Source of the DNA: Symbiodinium natans
Taxonomy: Eukaryota > Sar > Dinophyceae > Suessiales > Symbiodiniaceae
Direction: 5' to 3'
Assembly (NCBI GenBank): GCA_905221605.1
Contig: CAJNDS010002745.1
Span: 80,001 to 100,000, forward strand
DNA: 20,000 bases
In this document: positions 19,864 to 20,000 of the stretch, piece after piece
How the letters are laid out: the number at the start of each line of letters is the position of its first letter
Position numbering within the stretch: the first letter of the stretch is position 1
Made by a program: the position numbers and the translations under genes
Notes under the pieces: model-generated
What the model saw: the letters and a program-made list of their open reading frames with translations, nothing else
Told to the model about the DNA's origin: nothing
Databases searched by the model: none

Positions 19864-19947
19864 TGACAGCAATCCAGACCGAGCCCAATGTGGGGCAGCC
19901 CAGCTTCATTTTGCCGATCTCTTGAACCGGCTCCAGGCTCAGAAATC
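19864..19947 (-). CDS. candidate exon with GTAAGT donor
   Basis: Minus strand, after AAGATCAG, reads FLSLEPVQEIGKMKLGCPTL then GSVWIAV plus one base, followed by GTAAGT (19863-19858). The plus strand competes: a pyrimidine-rich tract and ACTGACAG at 19862-19869 precede IQTEPNVGQPSFILPIS and a stop, and another plus frame gives RAQCGAAQLHFADLLNRLQA. Strand therefore not settled; family unknown. Confidence 0.33.
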
Positions 19948-20000
19948 CTGATCTTCGTGGCTGACCGAAAAGCATCGATTTCTTCTTAAAATCCTTCTAA

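Noticed and set aside
1-20000. True chromosome end (telomere)
   Set aside because: Arrays are short, interrupted and in both orientations throughout; no terminal continuous tract.
1-20000. Dinoflagellate spliced-leader relics
   Set aside because: I looked for CCATTTTGGCTCAAG-like sequence and found no match; only short unrelated CCATTTT occurrences.
1-20000. tRNA, rRNA or snRNA genes
   Set aside because: No convincing cloverleaf boxes or conserved rRNA blocks noticed by eye; a covariance-model scan could still find one.
1-20000. Using GT/AG at array edges, or GTAAGT matches, as proof of introns
   Set aside because: Every TTTAGGG array contains GT and AG, and GTAAGT occurs about four times per strand, near chance expectation for 20 kb; these are compatible with splicing but not evidence by themselves.

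Overview
The window looks like nuclear DNA from a eukaryote, with no complete gene that I can prove. Its most obvious property is about seventy short arrays of the heptamer TTTAGGG/CCCTAAA, in both orientations, scattered from end to end. They sit between unique islands of about 40-300 bp, so this is not a chromosome end. TTTAGGG is the plant-type telomere unit, also used by dinoflagellates and coccidian apicomplexans. Dense dispersed arrays, GC-rich third codon positions in the best coding-like islands and many very short open segments best suit a dinoflagellate (inference, about 55%). A coccidian such as Eimeria also carries dispersed telomere-like repeats, but I see none of the CAG repeats typical of that genus. 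I found no dinoflagellate spliced-leader relic.

Layout. 1-7,300: dense arrays alternate with inverted-repeat elements (MITE-like, at 299, 1797, 2743, 3787, 3919, 4021, 4369, 5057, 5203 and 5938) and short coding-like islands. 7,370-9,990: arrays are sparse; AT, ATAC, GA and homopolymer microsatellites dominate, with a minus-strand coding-like block at 8404-8840. 10,000-15,500: arrays again, a foldback at 12569-12711, a cluster of minus-strand exon-like segments at 11968-12417 and an ATT-rich microsatellite at 14180-14365. 15,600-17,500: mostly unique DNA with a 40-bp minisatellite (16471-16774) and minus-strand coding-like frames on both sides. 17,500-20,000: arrays, a 41-bp tandem triplet and more coding-like islands.

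How it fits together. (1) At least five of the MITE-like elements carry a telomere-like array in the interior between their inverted ends, and in two families a sibling copy without the array shows what was lost. This suggests that arrays arise in, or replace, MITE interiors. (2) Many islands between arrays read like small exons, most often on the minus strand. Because every heptamer array contains both GT and AG, arrays could be removed as introns. That is a hypothesis: single short frames are often open on both strands and GT/AG at array edges is trivially present, so every exon call here is low to moderate confidence.

No rRNA, tRNA, CRISPR array, retrotransposon or recognisable protein family was identified. 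Proteins predicted through the arrays (LNPKPQT- or GLGFRV-type peptides) or through the microsatellites are artefacts of repeat translation.
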